Part shown: positions 54,441-64,000 of the stretch, one piece after another
Position numbering within the stretch: the first letter of the stretch is position 1
Layout of the letters: every line of letters begins with the position of its first letter
Source of the DNA: Caenorhabditis remanei
Taxonomy: Eukaryota > Nematoda > Chromadorea > Rhabditida > Rhabditidae
NCBI RefSeq assembly: GCF_010183535.1
Contig: NC_071330.1
Span: 16,535,717-16,599,716, forward strand
Direction of reading: 5' to 3'
DNA length: 64,000 nucleotides
Position numbers and translations under genes: made by a program
Notes under the pieces: generated by a model
Told to the model about the DNA's origin: nothing
Databases searched by the model: none
Seen by the model: only the letters and a program-made list of their open reading frames with translations

Positions 54441-56560
54441 CCAGGACTTTTCAGGAAAATGTCTAAAAATAGATGTTAGTTGTTTCATGATCAAAGTTTA
54501 TAGGATTATTTGCAACATTGACAACTAAAGAAAAAGACTGAAAACTTTTATATGAATCATCCAAATTCTTCTGTCCATAGAGTTTCTGACTAGAAATCTT
54601 GCATCCTAGAGTTTCTGTCCTAATATGTGACTGAATAAGAACATAATCTTAATATGATTATAGTGGTCTGCAATTCAAGTCTGATTCATCATCAGAGTCC
54701 AGGTATTGAAAGAGATTTTGCTTTAACTTTATGATTCATAGTTTCCAGAAACTTCTTTACCTTCAAAAAAGGATTTTATAGTAACAATTACTTTTTTTGT
54801 TGCTTGAACCGCGACAGATCACTTCGAGATTCCACTTCCGGATCCAAAACTACGAATTTCACCAAGAATTCAAACTCCTCTGCCCACCACTTTTCAGTAA
54901 ATTGTACGCTTCGACAAACACTAAAAATTTGAAAATGGAAAAAGTCACGAGATTTTCGATTTTCAGACAAACCAAGAAATCAAATGATTACACGCTTCAA
55001 CAAAATTTCAAAATTCTTCAAAGTCACGGAGAATATCGGCATGTGATCAGGGAATAAGGAGATCAAGAATCATGGAGATTCAGATACATGTGTTGAGTAG
55101 TTTACTGTATACCTTGGATCACCTGGCTCTCGGGGTACTGTAGCTATAAGATCCAAATTTGAAGTTATAGGATCGGGTTACGGTAGCTAAATGATCGAAG
55201 ATATAGAATTGGGTAAATCCTATAGCTACAGTAACCCGATCCTACAACTTCAATGGTGGATCCTATAGCTACTGTAGATGTAGGATCGCCTGACTTGGAT
55301 CGGATTGCACCAAACATTATCCATGCCTTATTGATCCAAGATGACGTTTCTTCTGAAAGTGACAATTATAACTAAATTATATCATGTTTCTGCTACAACA
55401 TATTCGAAAATGGATTACAATACCAAAGTATAAATCTAATTGGATAATCTGTTGGTGATGTGCCGATTTTCAGATTTGTCAGGATTATAGAACCAACGTT
55501 CAGAAAATCAAATATAATCCGTCTATGGTCTTGCTTCTAAGAGATTTTCAGATGAATAGTAGAAGGAGATCAAGAATCATGGAGTTTCAGAAAAATGTAA
55601 TGAGTAGTACTGTATGTACGTCGTCGTTTTTTTAGGGACATTCTACAAAAAACAATACAAACCCATTTTCATTTCTATTCATGTCGTTTTCTTTTCTGAA
55701 TGTGACAACTATTAACAAATTATCTCATGTTTCTGCAAAAAATTTGGATAGTCTGTTAGTGATGTGTCTGGGATTGATGTTCAGAAAATCACATATAATT
55801 GGAGCTATGATTTCATCCCCAATACCTTTTTCAGATATTTATCAACTATGTGACTATGTAGAGATACAATAAAAATGTATCATATAAAATCAGAAAATGT
55901 CAATCCGATGCCATCATTCTAAACAGGAATAAATATGTATAATTGACTAGAAGTCAAGTCAATATGATTTCATAAAGTTAACACGAATTATATAAAGATA
56001 TAACATGATCATATTGAAATTGAAATTGAAATTTTTTCCCTGTATTGACATCACCTGGCGCTGCTGGCTGGCAGTAATGTACTTTGGTCATAAAACAACA
56101 TCCTGGGACATCGATTTTAAAACATGTTGGGTAATTATGTCTGTATCCGACGCCCACACTTCCGGCGATTTCGAAAATTGAATGTCTGTCACCCTTTGAG
56201 CTTTTGGGAACTTGTCTAGTCCCAGTTTCTAGTGTCATTCATACTTTGACCCATTTTTCTGTGTATCTGCAATATATATACATGCTAATATATCTGGAAA
56301 AGAACTCCAAAAGTTGCAGCAAAAAGAGTGAAAGAATTCTGTAAACTACCATGAAACGCTGGAAAATGTATAATTGTGGCACAAAAAGTATGTCTGCTTC
56401 AGGTTTTTGATCCATTCGAGCGATTTTAGGTCTCAAAATCTCATCTTCAATTCATTTTTCCCAGAAAATCGCATTCCATGCATTTAATTGAAACATCAAC
56501 ACCATATTAAGATCACCTGCTCTCATCTCAGTTCTCAGAATTCTTCTTATTTCTCAATGT
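54441..56560. other. repeat-rich stretch, no supported gene
   Basis: 54795-55290 holds two overlapping partial ACTTCCGGA/AGTCACGGAG copies and a TCCTATAGCTACAGTAACCC inverted repeat (55195-55285). 56160-56290 resembles 52830-52930 and 50130-50240 (GAGCTTTTGGGAACTTGTCT). Confidence 0.5.
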
Positions 56561-56575
56561 GTGTGTGTTTTAATC

Positions 56576-56720
56576 CTAGTTTTTGGTCGCGGAGACTTTT
56601 GGCCGGAGGATGGGGCGGCGCCTAGGCGCCGAGCCAACGGGCTCAAGGGGAGGTGTCTAGGCGCTGAGCCGACGACGACAGGGGCGGCGCCAGCGCCCAC
56701 AGACTTTGATCTGTATAAAA
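56576..56720 (+). promoter_or_regulatory. GC-rich upstream region and TATA box of insulin-like gene 9
   Basis: TATAAAA at 56714-56720 lies about 100 bp before the start codon. Upstream is an unusually GC-rich segment with the perfect palindrome GGCGCCTAGGCGCC, diverged repeats of CTAGGCGC(C/T)GAGCC and two GGGGCGGCGCC runs. The CTCCGCCC / GAACTTTGGAACAG module of the minus-strand genes was not found. Confidence 0.5.
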
Positions 56721-56815
56721 GGCGCCAAGAATTCATTAAAAATCACGTCTCGTCAAATCACAAGTCTACCTCTCGTCCGCTCCCGACCTCAAGTCTTCAG
56801 CTCAAACTGCTCAGG

Positions 56816-57107
56816 ATGCTCATCTTCTCAAGAATTTTCACTCTTCTCTTCGTTCTTCTGGCCATCGGAATGGTCGCTGATGCCGCTGGTTCTCGCCGTG
56901 ACCGCTATTGTGGACGCCTAATTGCCACAAATATCATGGCCGCATGTGGCAGTGCATCTTGTGAAAATCACAAAGGTAAGTGATAAATCCTTGAAACTCT
57001 TAAATAAAACTTATTATATCCATCTTACAGAAATCGTCGCCGCTTGCATGAACAAACAGCCACTGACAGAGACGGAAATCATGGACTTCTGCTGCCCAGC
57101 CCAATAA
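56816..57107 (+). CDS. insulin-like peptide 9, outlying plus-strand member (78 aa)
   Basis: Exons are 56816-56975 and 57031-57107 with a 55-bp phase-1 intron (GTAAGT...CTTACAG), stop TAA 57105-57107. The signal peptide is LIFSRIFTLLFVLLAIGMVA. The B-chain-like part is CGRLIATNIMAACGSASC: 11 residues then C-x4-C, one residue more than the others. Exon 2 encodes CMNKQPLTETEIMDFCC (C-x14-CC), ending PAQ. It lies about 16 kb from the rest, in the opposite orientation. A longer overlapping plus-strand frame starting at 56561 would place GC-repeat residues before the signal peptide and is not favoured. Confidence 0.88.
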
Positions 57108-60100
57108 TTGCTTCTCCTGAAATTTTGCTCGTCTTCTGGCTCCTTGGTTCGGTACCCTCTCCCCCTCTCCCCCCCCCTTTCCCAGTTTCCAATACACATT
57201 TTGTCACTCTATATCTCTACACTTTCCCAATGAGTCACTCTGTCTTTTCCTCATTTTATTTTCAAAGCTTTGAAACAGTTTTTCTATTTATTTTTGCTTA
57301 AGAACCGTCAAAAATAAATAATTGTTGCCCAGCCCGTTTTCTCATACCAGGAAAAGGAAAATTTGGAGATTTTTCAAGCTCTCGGGCTTTCAGACTCTTG
57401 GGTTTCCAGATTTTCAGATTTTCAGACTCGTCAAATCTTTCCTCGCTTCGTATACAAAGATTCACATTCTAGACAGACCAGAATTAGAGGTTCAGGAAAA
57501 TCGGGGAATTTGAAACTGAAAATTTGCAGGGGGATTACTGAAAGACACCTAAATCCTGTAAAATTGAGACATTGGACAAAAAACCATTTAAGAAGGATTA
57601 TGTATTCTGGAAGTCGTTTAATATCAGATTCAAGATACGAATTTGAAAGAATGCAACAATTTCTGGAAAATCGGGGATTACTGCAGGAAATCTTATTCCA
57701 GGAAAATTGAGACATTGGGCAAAAAGCTTATTAAGAATGCTGATATCAGGATTATGATAATCCTTAGAAGATTAAGATTTGTCAGGAAATGTCTCGTGTT
57801 CTGCATGAATACCTTCTTTGAGAAGTCAAGCATACAAATATGCATTTGACATTAGTCTAACGAGATTCTTCTATTCTACTGCAACATTTCTTCTTTTTGC
57901 AACTAACAACTATTTTTGGAACAGAAACATCATTTTGTACATGTATACGCATTTTTAATTTAAAGCTGTCATTTTCACATTCTCACATGAATCGAGATTG
58001 CATCTAATAGTTTGGGAATCTTTTCTGTTCTTATTTTCAATGAACCAATCTATGAATACTTGGGATGATTTAAATTGTGGAAAATAAAGTTAATAATTAG
58101 AGTTCAATTTTCAGGTTTTTTGGACAGTGGGAATTATGAGAGTCATTATGGAAGGATCCCGTGTCGAGTGGGAGTTACAGGTCGAGATATACATCGCTAG
58201 AACTGAAATTTTGTGCTTTTTTCAAATCTGTATTTTGTTTTTGGTGAACGATCTTGTGAAAAAAGTTATTCGGTTTTTGTGGCTTCGTAGTGCAAAAATG
58301 ACTAACAGAAATTAACGTTTTTCATATTTTTCAATTTTTTTGTGTTGTACGTGTATTTCCAATCTAGTGTTCTAATTTCCCACGGTTGATCACTTGACTT
58401 TTTACCAAAAGTCTCCAGGATTGACGTACGAAACGTGAGAAAACAAGTCAGTTGGAAGAAAAAAGTTTACTTCTAGTGGTTTCTGTGTCAGCAAAATCAA
58501 GAAGAGGGATCAGTTTGGAAGATCATACATGGGGATAATAAGATATTTTGAACCTAAAATAATGGAAAAAAGTTACAAAAATACAATACGAATCGGTGAA
58601 CTGAAACACTACATGAAGAGTGTTCGGTGAACTGAACACTCTTCATGTTCTTGTCACTTTCATCCAAATGACACAAAAAAGCGGAAATTTTAATCAGACA
58701 CCATCGTGGTGTTTATTTTGTTTATATGTATGCAGTTATAACTATGATGTCAGTCTTGTGTTATGTTGTAAGTCCACATTTTGAAAGAATACATTTTATG
58801 TCGCTTTATTATGTACGTGCAGTCTTTGACAGATCTAGTCAAATTTTTTTTTAGTACCTGAACAGAGCACGCATGAATAATCTTAGAGATGTCCCCAGGT
58901 AGACAACCTCATGTGATATGTAGGTATTCTAATACTTGTTCCTAGAATTTGCAAAAAAAAAAAGAATTCTAAAAGCTGGAAAATTTTTCAATGACTGTAT
59001 TCTAGATATATACTTGAATTCCAGACAACTATTGTCTTATAATGGCATAAACTCTAATCTGTAGAATATCTGGAACTTGAATGTCAACGTCTCTATTCTG
59101 CAATGTGTTATACTCTTTTCATAGCATATTACTATTGTTCAGATGCCACTTTGTTGTTTGAACCTTGATCACTTACTATTAGATTATACTTATAACCACG
59201 AATTTCAGATAAACCAAGAATTCAAACCCTCTGTCTACGACTTTTCAGTAAATTGTAGTAAATTGTACACTTCGACAAACACTTAAATCTGAAAATCAGA
59301 AAAAAGTCACGAGATCTATCAAGTGATCAAGAATCTCATAGACTTTTGAATTTTAAACAAATAGACGCCTACAAACTAGGAAAAAATGCTTCTGAACAAA
59401 AAAAACAACTTCTGATTAGAACATGCATGAAAAGTTTTACTGAGGTGCCAGGTATGAATGATTATGACTAAACATGTGATAAATTTTTTAGATTTTCTAG
59501 AAATTCACTACAGAAATCTCATGCTCTGACCAAAACATGGAATGAAAAAAAAACCTTCAAAACCTTTTCCGGACCGAATTTCTTTTTAAATCCAGGCCGA
59601 AATTACAATAGTTTAACAGTTCTAATTACCGGCAAGCTAATAACATGTGAAGTTGTTTAATTTTTATTGGATTTCAAATCTAACGTTTAGATTTTAGATT
59701 TTTATCATGACGAAGCAAAATATTATTTGCAAAACCAGGTACAGCTTAAATACAATGTCCTGATTTTTTGGTTTTGTCTGAAATTTGTAGTTTTGGCTTT
59801 GGAAGTAGAATATTAAATTGATCTGTCAAAGTTATACATCTGAATTGAAAATAATTATCTAAAACATAAAACTTACAGTTTTTTTCAAAAAATTCAATCT
59901 AATTAAAATTGATTATACTAGATTTTAATGTTATTTCAGTGTTTCTAGTCAACCAATTTCCAGACGAAATTCTGAAGGATGATTCAGAAGAAAAAGATAT
60001 TTTCAGACAACCTTGTTCTTGTTAGGGTTATGTTATACGTGCGCTCTGTTTTCAGATTTCTAGACAGATTAAATAATGAGTGTTTTTTATGATTGTTGTG

Positions 60101-60320
60101 ATTTATTGTTTTCAGATCTTTTTACTTCTCGAACTCAAGAAGTTTGTTTTAAATTGTGATGAACACGTTTCAAGGATCCTGATATATCTTAAATTTCAGA
60201 AAACTTTAGTCTTGTTAGTCACATTTTCTGTCACAAACTCTAGTCTGTAGGTGATCTGTTAACGTCTTGTGACTTTCACTACTCATTTTCAGATTTTCAG
60301 AATTCATCGATGCGTGTATT
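57108..60320. other. intergenic, repeat relics, no supported gene
   Basis: A C/T-rich tract is at 57155-57190. GAACTGAAACACTACATGAA is repeated inverted around 58600-58650 (GTGTTCGGTGAACTGAACAC). 59150-59340 holds a diverged ACTTCCGGA/AGTCACGGAG copy. Frames at 57363-57710 and 58127-58315 have no recognisable domain. Confidence 0.4.
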
Positions 60321-60329
60321 CTACTGAAA

Positions 60330-61500
60330 AGTCGTAGGCATCGTGACTTTTTCCTATTTTCAGATTTTTTGTTTGTCGAAGCGTATAATCTCTTGGTCAT
60401 TGGCAGGTATCATTAGATACGATGGTTTAATCTCTTGGTTTATCTGAAACTCGTAGTTTTGTGTCCGGAAGTAGAACATCGAAGTGATCTGTCAAGGTTC
60501 GAACAACATGAATTCATCTGAACAGTATTGAAATCGGATGTCGAAAAGTGAAGATTTCAGAATGGTGTCCACTGGATTCAAAGCATGCTCGTGGTTGACC
60601 AGTCCGAAGGTGGGAAGACGATATTAAGGAAATGATAAGAGGAAACGGCTTCCCCGGTACTACCTGGATGAAAATGCAAAAAAGGAAACTGATAGAACTC
60701 ACTTTATGTTTACTATTTTCGAACCCTGGTAAATAAATGAATTAACATAAAACAACTGTAAAACGGTACTAGACCCTTTCTAAAAGATTTTTGAACAGTA
60801 GAGGGACTTGTCGAGGTTTTACGGTATATAAATCGATATTCATAATAACAAAATTGTCAACTAAAGAAAGAAGTCTGAAAACTATCAAATGAATTATCAA
60901 TTTCTTCTGTCCGTAGAGTTTTTGACTAGAAATCTAACATATTAGAGTTTATACCCTAATATGTAACTGAATAAGAAAATAATCTTAAAGGAGGTGAGAA
61001 CTCTTAAAAAATGTTGGCTCCAAATTCGGTAAGTGATTACTTTGTGGGACTCGAACACATGACCGACCGCGCATGGGTACAAAACCGCAACCGGCTGAGT
61101 TACACGGCCGAGAACGCAGTCGCCCACTCGGGGCTGTGATAAACGTGGGTGCTTCTCAATCACAATTTTGATCACAATTTTTTTGAGTTCTCACCTCCTT
61201 TAATAAAACTATAGTACTCCAGGTATTAAGAACTGTAAAAAGATTTTGCTCAAACTTTATGATTAATTATTTCCAGAAACTTCTCAAAGAGGATTCCAAA
61301 CTAAGAATTACTGTCATTTCATTGTTGTTCGAACCTTGACAGATCACTTCGATATTCTACTTCCGGATACAAAACTACGAATTTCAGATAAACCAAGAGA
61401 TTAAACCATTGTATCTAATGATACCTGCCAATGACCAAGAGATTATACGCTCCGATAAACAAAAAATCTGAAAATAGGAAAAGTCACGAAGGAGATTCGA
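60330..61500. repeat. inverted pair of the ACTTCCGGA/AGTCACGGAG repeat
   Basis: 60330-60510 and 61320-61500 are near-exact inverted copies (CTCTTGGTCATTGGCAGGTA against TACCTGCCAATGACCAAGAG). A third direct copy is at 63105-63280. The TTAA-flanked element lies between the arms. Confidence 0.75.
60989..61199. mobile_element. 211-bp TTAA-flanked element with tRNA-like core
   Basis: TTAA at 60985-60988 and 61200-61203 flanks inverted repeats AGGAGGTGAGAACTC and GAGTTCTCACCTCCT. Related sequence elsewhere (54640-54660) reads AATCTTAATATGATTATAG without the insert. On the minus strand the centre reads GTGTAACTCAGCCGGTTG (A-box-like) and GTGTTCGAGTCCCAC (B-box-like). TTAA targeting is typical of piggyBac-type elements. 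Confidence 0.8.
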
Positions 61501-63100
61501 CACACCACATTGAACTGATAATGGAGATCAAGAAGCAGAACAGTTACAGTATCAATATCCAAATATTGGAACATTTAACAGAATAGTATTATTGAAATCG
61601 GTACAAAAAAGAAATCGCTGACCTAGCATCCGTTAACTTGGCCATCTACTGAAATGGCGCCAGTTGAAACGAAATGAGTGCCACCGTAATATTTTGAACC
61701 GGGGAAATTTGAATTCAATAGTTTAAAAAAAGTATTTCTGGGGAATAAATAAATAATAATAGTTAACATAAAAAATGGTGAAGAGAATGGCTCGAAAATC
61801 GAAAAAACTACACAAGTGAGCTTTTTACTTTTCCTACTCAAGAAGTTTCAACCATTACTCACATATCTATCCTGATGATTCAAAATTTTATTTTCAGACA
61901 ACTCCAGTCCTGTCAGTCATAATTTCTGTCACACTCCAATCTGTAGGTGATCTGGTTCATTTTTGTGACTTTCACTACATATTTTCAGACTTTCAGAATT
62001 CATCGATGCGTGTATTCTATTGAAAAGTCGTGGGCAGATAGAGAATGTCTTGAAATCGTAGTTTTTTGTCCGGAAGTAGAATATCAAAGTTATCTGTCAA
62101 GGTTCGAAAATAATTTGAGCAGTAATGAAGTTAAACGGTATTAGACAAGGAAGAGTCCCGTCCTAATAGAGTTTTGAACAGTAAAGTGACATGAAAATAC
62201 TGAAAAAACCTCTCAAATTTTTCTTAACCAATGCACAATGCCATTCACCCATTCCCTAAATGTAAAAACTAGAGAAACCCAAAAGAAATATAAAATCGCA
62301 GCTGCTTGTTAGTGCAAATGAGCCAAATCCTCGGAGCACCTGCCCTCTTATAAGTACAAATGTTTGGTCATGTGCACTTCTTATTCCTCCTTCTTTTGCT
62401 TTGAAGGGATTTGTGAAATTACACGTGTCCATAGCAACGCCTCAGTGGCTATTTATATTTTTGCTGTGGGATCGATACTCGTTTTTACAAATTATAAGTT
62501 TCAAAATAAAACAAAAAGTAATCATTTTTCTACTTGAAATGTCGTCAACTACAAAATTATTAAAATCCCCCGCAAAAACGAATATCGCAACGTTCATCTC
62601 TATAGTTTCTAAGTAAAAGTTATCCCAAAATCACTTCTATACATCCTAAACATCACGAGAAGATAATGTGACACGGAAATCTGGACATCCGGAGTGACAC
62701 ACAGACATCCATACATATTAGTGGACCAAATTTGTTGAAATCTGTAATTCCTATTAATCGAATGTTAATACAGGTTTTATGGTACATAAATCTGCACTCT
62801 TCTTTATTTTAAATTTATTAGCAACATTGGCAACTAAAGAAAACATCTGCAAACCAGTATGAATCATCAAATTCTTCTGACCATAAAGTTTCTGACTAAA
62901 AATCTTGCATATTAGAGTTTTTGCCTTAGTTTGTGTCTTCATCTGATTAAGACTACAGTAGTCTGCAATTCATGTCTGTTTCATGAGTCCAGGTACAGGT
63001 ATAGAGATTTTACTTAAACTTTATGATTCATAGTTTCCAGAAACTTCTCAAATTTCAAGAAAGGGTTCTACAGTAAGAATTACTGCCATTTCATCAGTTA
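61500..63100. other. repeat-rich stretch, no supported gene
   Basis: 61618-61700 resembles the left arm of the element at 63667-63931. 61960-62120 is an inverted ACTTCCGGA-type fragment. 62820-63060 repeats 54500-54740 (GCAACATTG, GTTTCTGACT). No coding region is recognised. Confidence 0.45.
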
Positions 63101-63291
63101 TTGTTGTTCGAACCTTGACAGATCACTTTGATATTCTACTTCCGGACACAAATTACAAATTTCAGATAAACCAAGAGATTAAACCATTGTATCTAATGAT
63201 ACCTGCCAATGACCAAGAGATTATACGCTCCGATAAACAAAAAATCTGAAAATAGGAAAAGTCACGGCGGAGATTCGACACATCACATTTA

Positions 63292-63563
63292 CCGTAAATA
63301 CTGTATTATAACGGCATACCGTTATATTTTTCAACTGCCTCCGAGAGAAATTTTGTGGTTTCAGAAACTCATTAAAATTGAACGAAAAAACTTTTTTGGA
63401 TGTTCTATTTGCTGATCTAGAAGTGACCAAACACGTTGCTTCTAATCAGAACTGAGAAAAAACCCCCTGATAAACATTTTTATGAATTCTGAGTAGAGAT
63501 GGGGTGCCGTTATAATACAGGTGCCGTTCTATTACAGGTGCCGTTATAATACAGTATTTACGG
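63292..63563. mobile_element. second copy of the TA-flanked transposon
   Basis: The ends CCGTAAATACTGTATTATAA and TTATAATACAGTATTTACGG are perfect inverted repeats with TA at 63290-63291 and 63564-63565. It interrupts an ACTTCCGGA/AGTCACGGAG repeat; the uninterrupted form is at 61500-61530. Confidence 0.85.
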
Positions 63564-63666
63564 TAACTGATAATGGAGATCAAGAAGCAAATCGGCTACA
63601 GTATCAATATCCAAATATTGGAACATTCCACAGAATAGTGCTATTGAAATCGGTATAAAAAAGAAG

Positions 63667-63931
63667 CTGGCCAAGGATCCGTCAACTCGGTCATCATGGA
63701 ATCGCACCTGACGTCGACACAGCTGAAACTACCGCATATTCGAATTGAACTTTCAGATTTTCTAGTGATTTTCTGGTTTTTCGGTACAATCGGTTAAAAT
63801 TGATAATGAAAATCGAAAAATTCAATTAAATTCAAATTTCTCAGTCACAACTTATTACGGTAGCACTTTTTTCAGTTGTGTCGACTTCAGGTGCGATTCC
63901 ACGAAGGCCGAGTTGACGGATTCTAGGCCAG
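63667..63931. mobile_element. 265-bp palindromic element at the window end
   Basis: The left arm (CTGGCC, GGATCCGTCAACTCGG, GGAATCGCACCTGACGTCGA) is mirrored on the right (TCGACTTCAGGTGCGATTCC, CCGAGTTGACGGATTC, GGCCAG) over about 70 bp. A target duplication was not fixed. Confidence 0.65.
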
Positions 63932-64000
63932 TGACTTATTTTTATACCGACTTCAAGAATTTTGGAATTTTGGTCACTGTATTAATTTGGTCAGTGTGAA

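Noticed and set aside
56561..56983. 140-codon frame joining the GC-rich block to insulin-like gene 9
   Set aside because: Translation from 56561 would run through the GC repeat and the TATA box before a clear internal signal peptide.
57363..57710. 115-codon ORF after insulin-like gene 9
   Set aside because: No domain, antisense frame of similar length, and the sequence contains diverged internal repeats (GAAAATCGGGG).
61040..61130. Functional tRNA gene inside the TTAA element
   Set aside because: Box-like motifs are present, but acceptor stems do not pair and the anticodon arm is not convincing; kept only as tRNA-like.
50590..63660. CRISPR-like or satellite array
   Set aside because: Copies are irregularly spaced, in both orientations and of different lengths, and the genome is eukaryotic.

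Overview
The window is nuclear DNA of a Caenorhabditis-type nematode. It is AT-rich, its genes have short introns (about 44-60 bp) with GTRAGT donors and TTTTCAG acceptors, and start codons often follow a TTTCAG acceptor-like site as in trans-spliced genes. The gene families (FTH/DUF38 F-box proteins, six-cysteine insulin-like peptides, a DM-domain protein) and the dense palindromic transposons fit the same group. The species is not identified. No rRNA gene, CRISPR array, operon or long transposase gene was seen. All exon models were joined by hand from splice signals and frame.

Region 1 (1-22.2 kb) is a recently duplicated array. Five complete paralogues (A 1219-3210 +, B 4375-6875 +, C 11038-13016 -, D 14349-16335 -, E 16788-18780 +) share one five-exon structure and encode about 600-residue proteins with the order FTH, F-box-like, FTH. 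Two 3' fragments flank them (1-404, which runs off the window, and 20149-20573, with a nonsense codon). Direct and inverted copies of the intergenic DNA lie between them. All five genes carry the same GATA-containing box upstream. A DM-domain (doublesex/mab-3-like) gene at 8199-8922 sits inside the array. Its zinc module is intact, but one in-frame stop follows the DM domain while three downstream exons remain open. A duplication breakpoint falls inside its last exon.

Region 2 (23.8-41.1 kb) is a cluster of eight two-exon insulin-like peptide genes, all on the minus strand. A ninth lies at 56816-57107 on the plus strand. Each has a signal peptide and a B-chain-like segment in exon 1, a phase-1 intron, and an A-chain-like exon 2 with an invariant C-x14-CC. 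Most have a TATA element 55-200 bp upstream and a distal CTCCGCCC / GAACTTTGGAACAG module. Two further copies of that module have no gene. Several promoters or introns have been invaded by palindromic elements.

Region 3 (41.6-64 kb) holds only the ninth insulin gene and is otherwise repeats: palindromic elements with a CTAGGGAAGG edge, a kilobase-scale inverted duplication (48.7-54.4 kb), many copies of an unnamed repeat containing ACTTCCGGA and AGTCACGGAG, and a TTAA-flanked element with a tRNA-like core. Mobile elements defined by target-site duplications include hAT-type (7313, 23289, 29589), TA-flanked (5177, 22632, 30519, 63292), TTAA-flanked (60989), a LINE 3' end nested in a MITE (36686-37113) and a 757-bp retroposon-like block (19289-20045).
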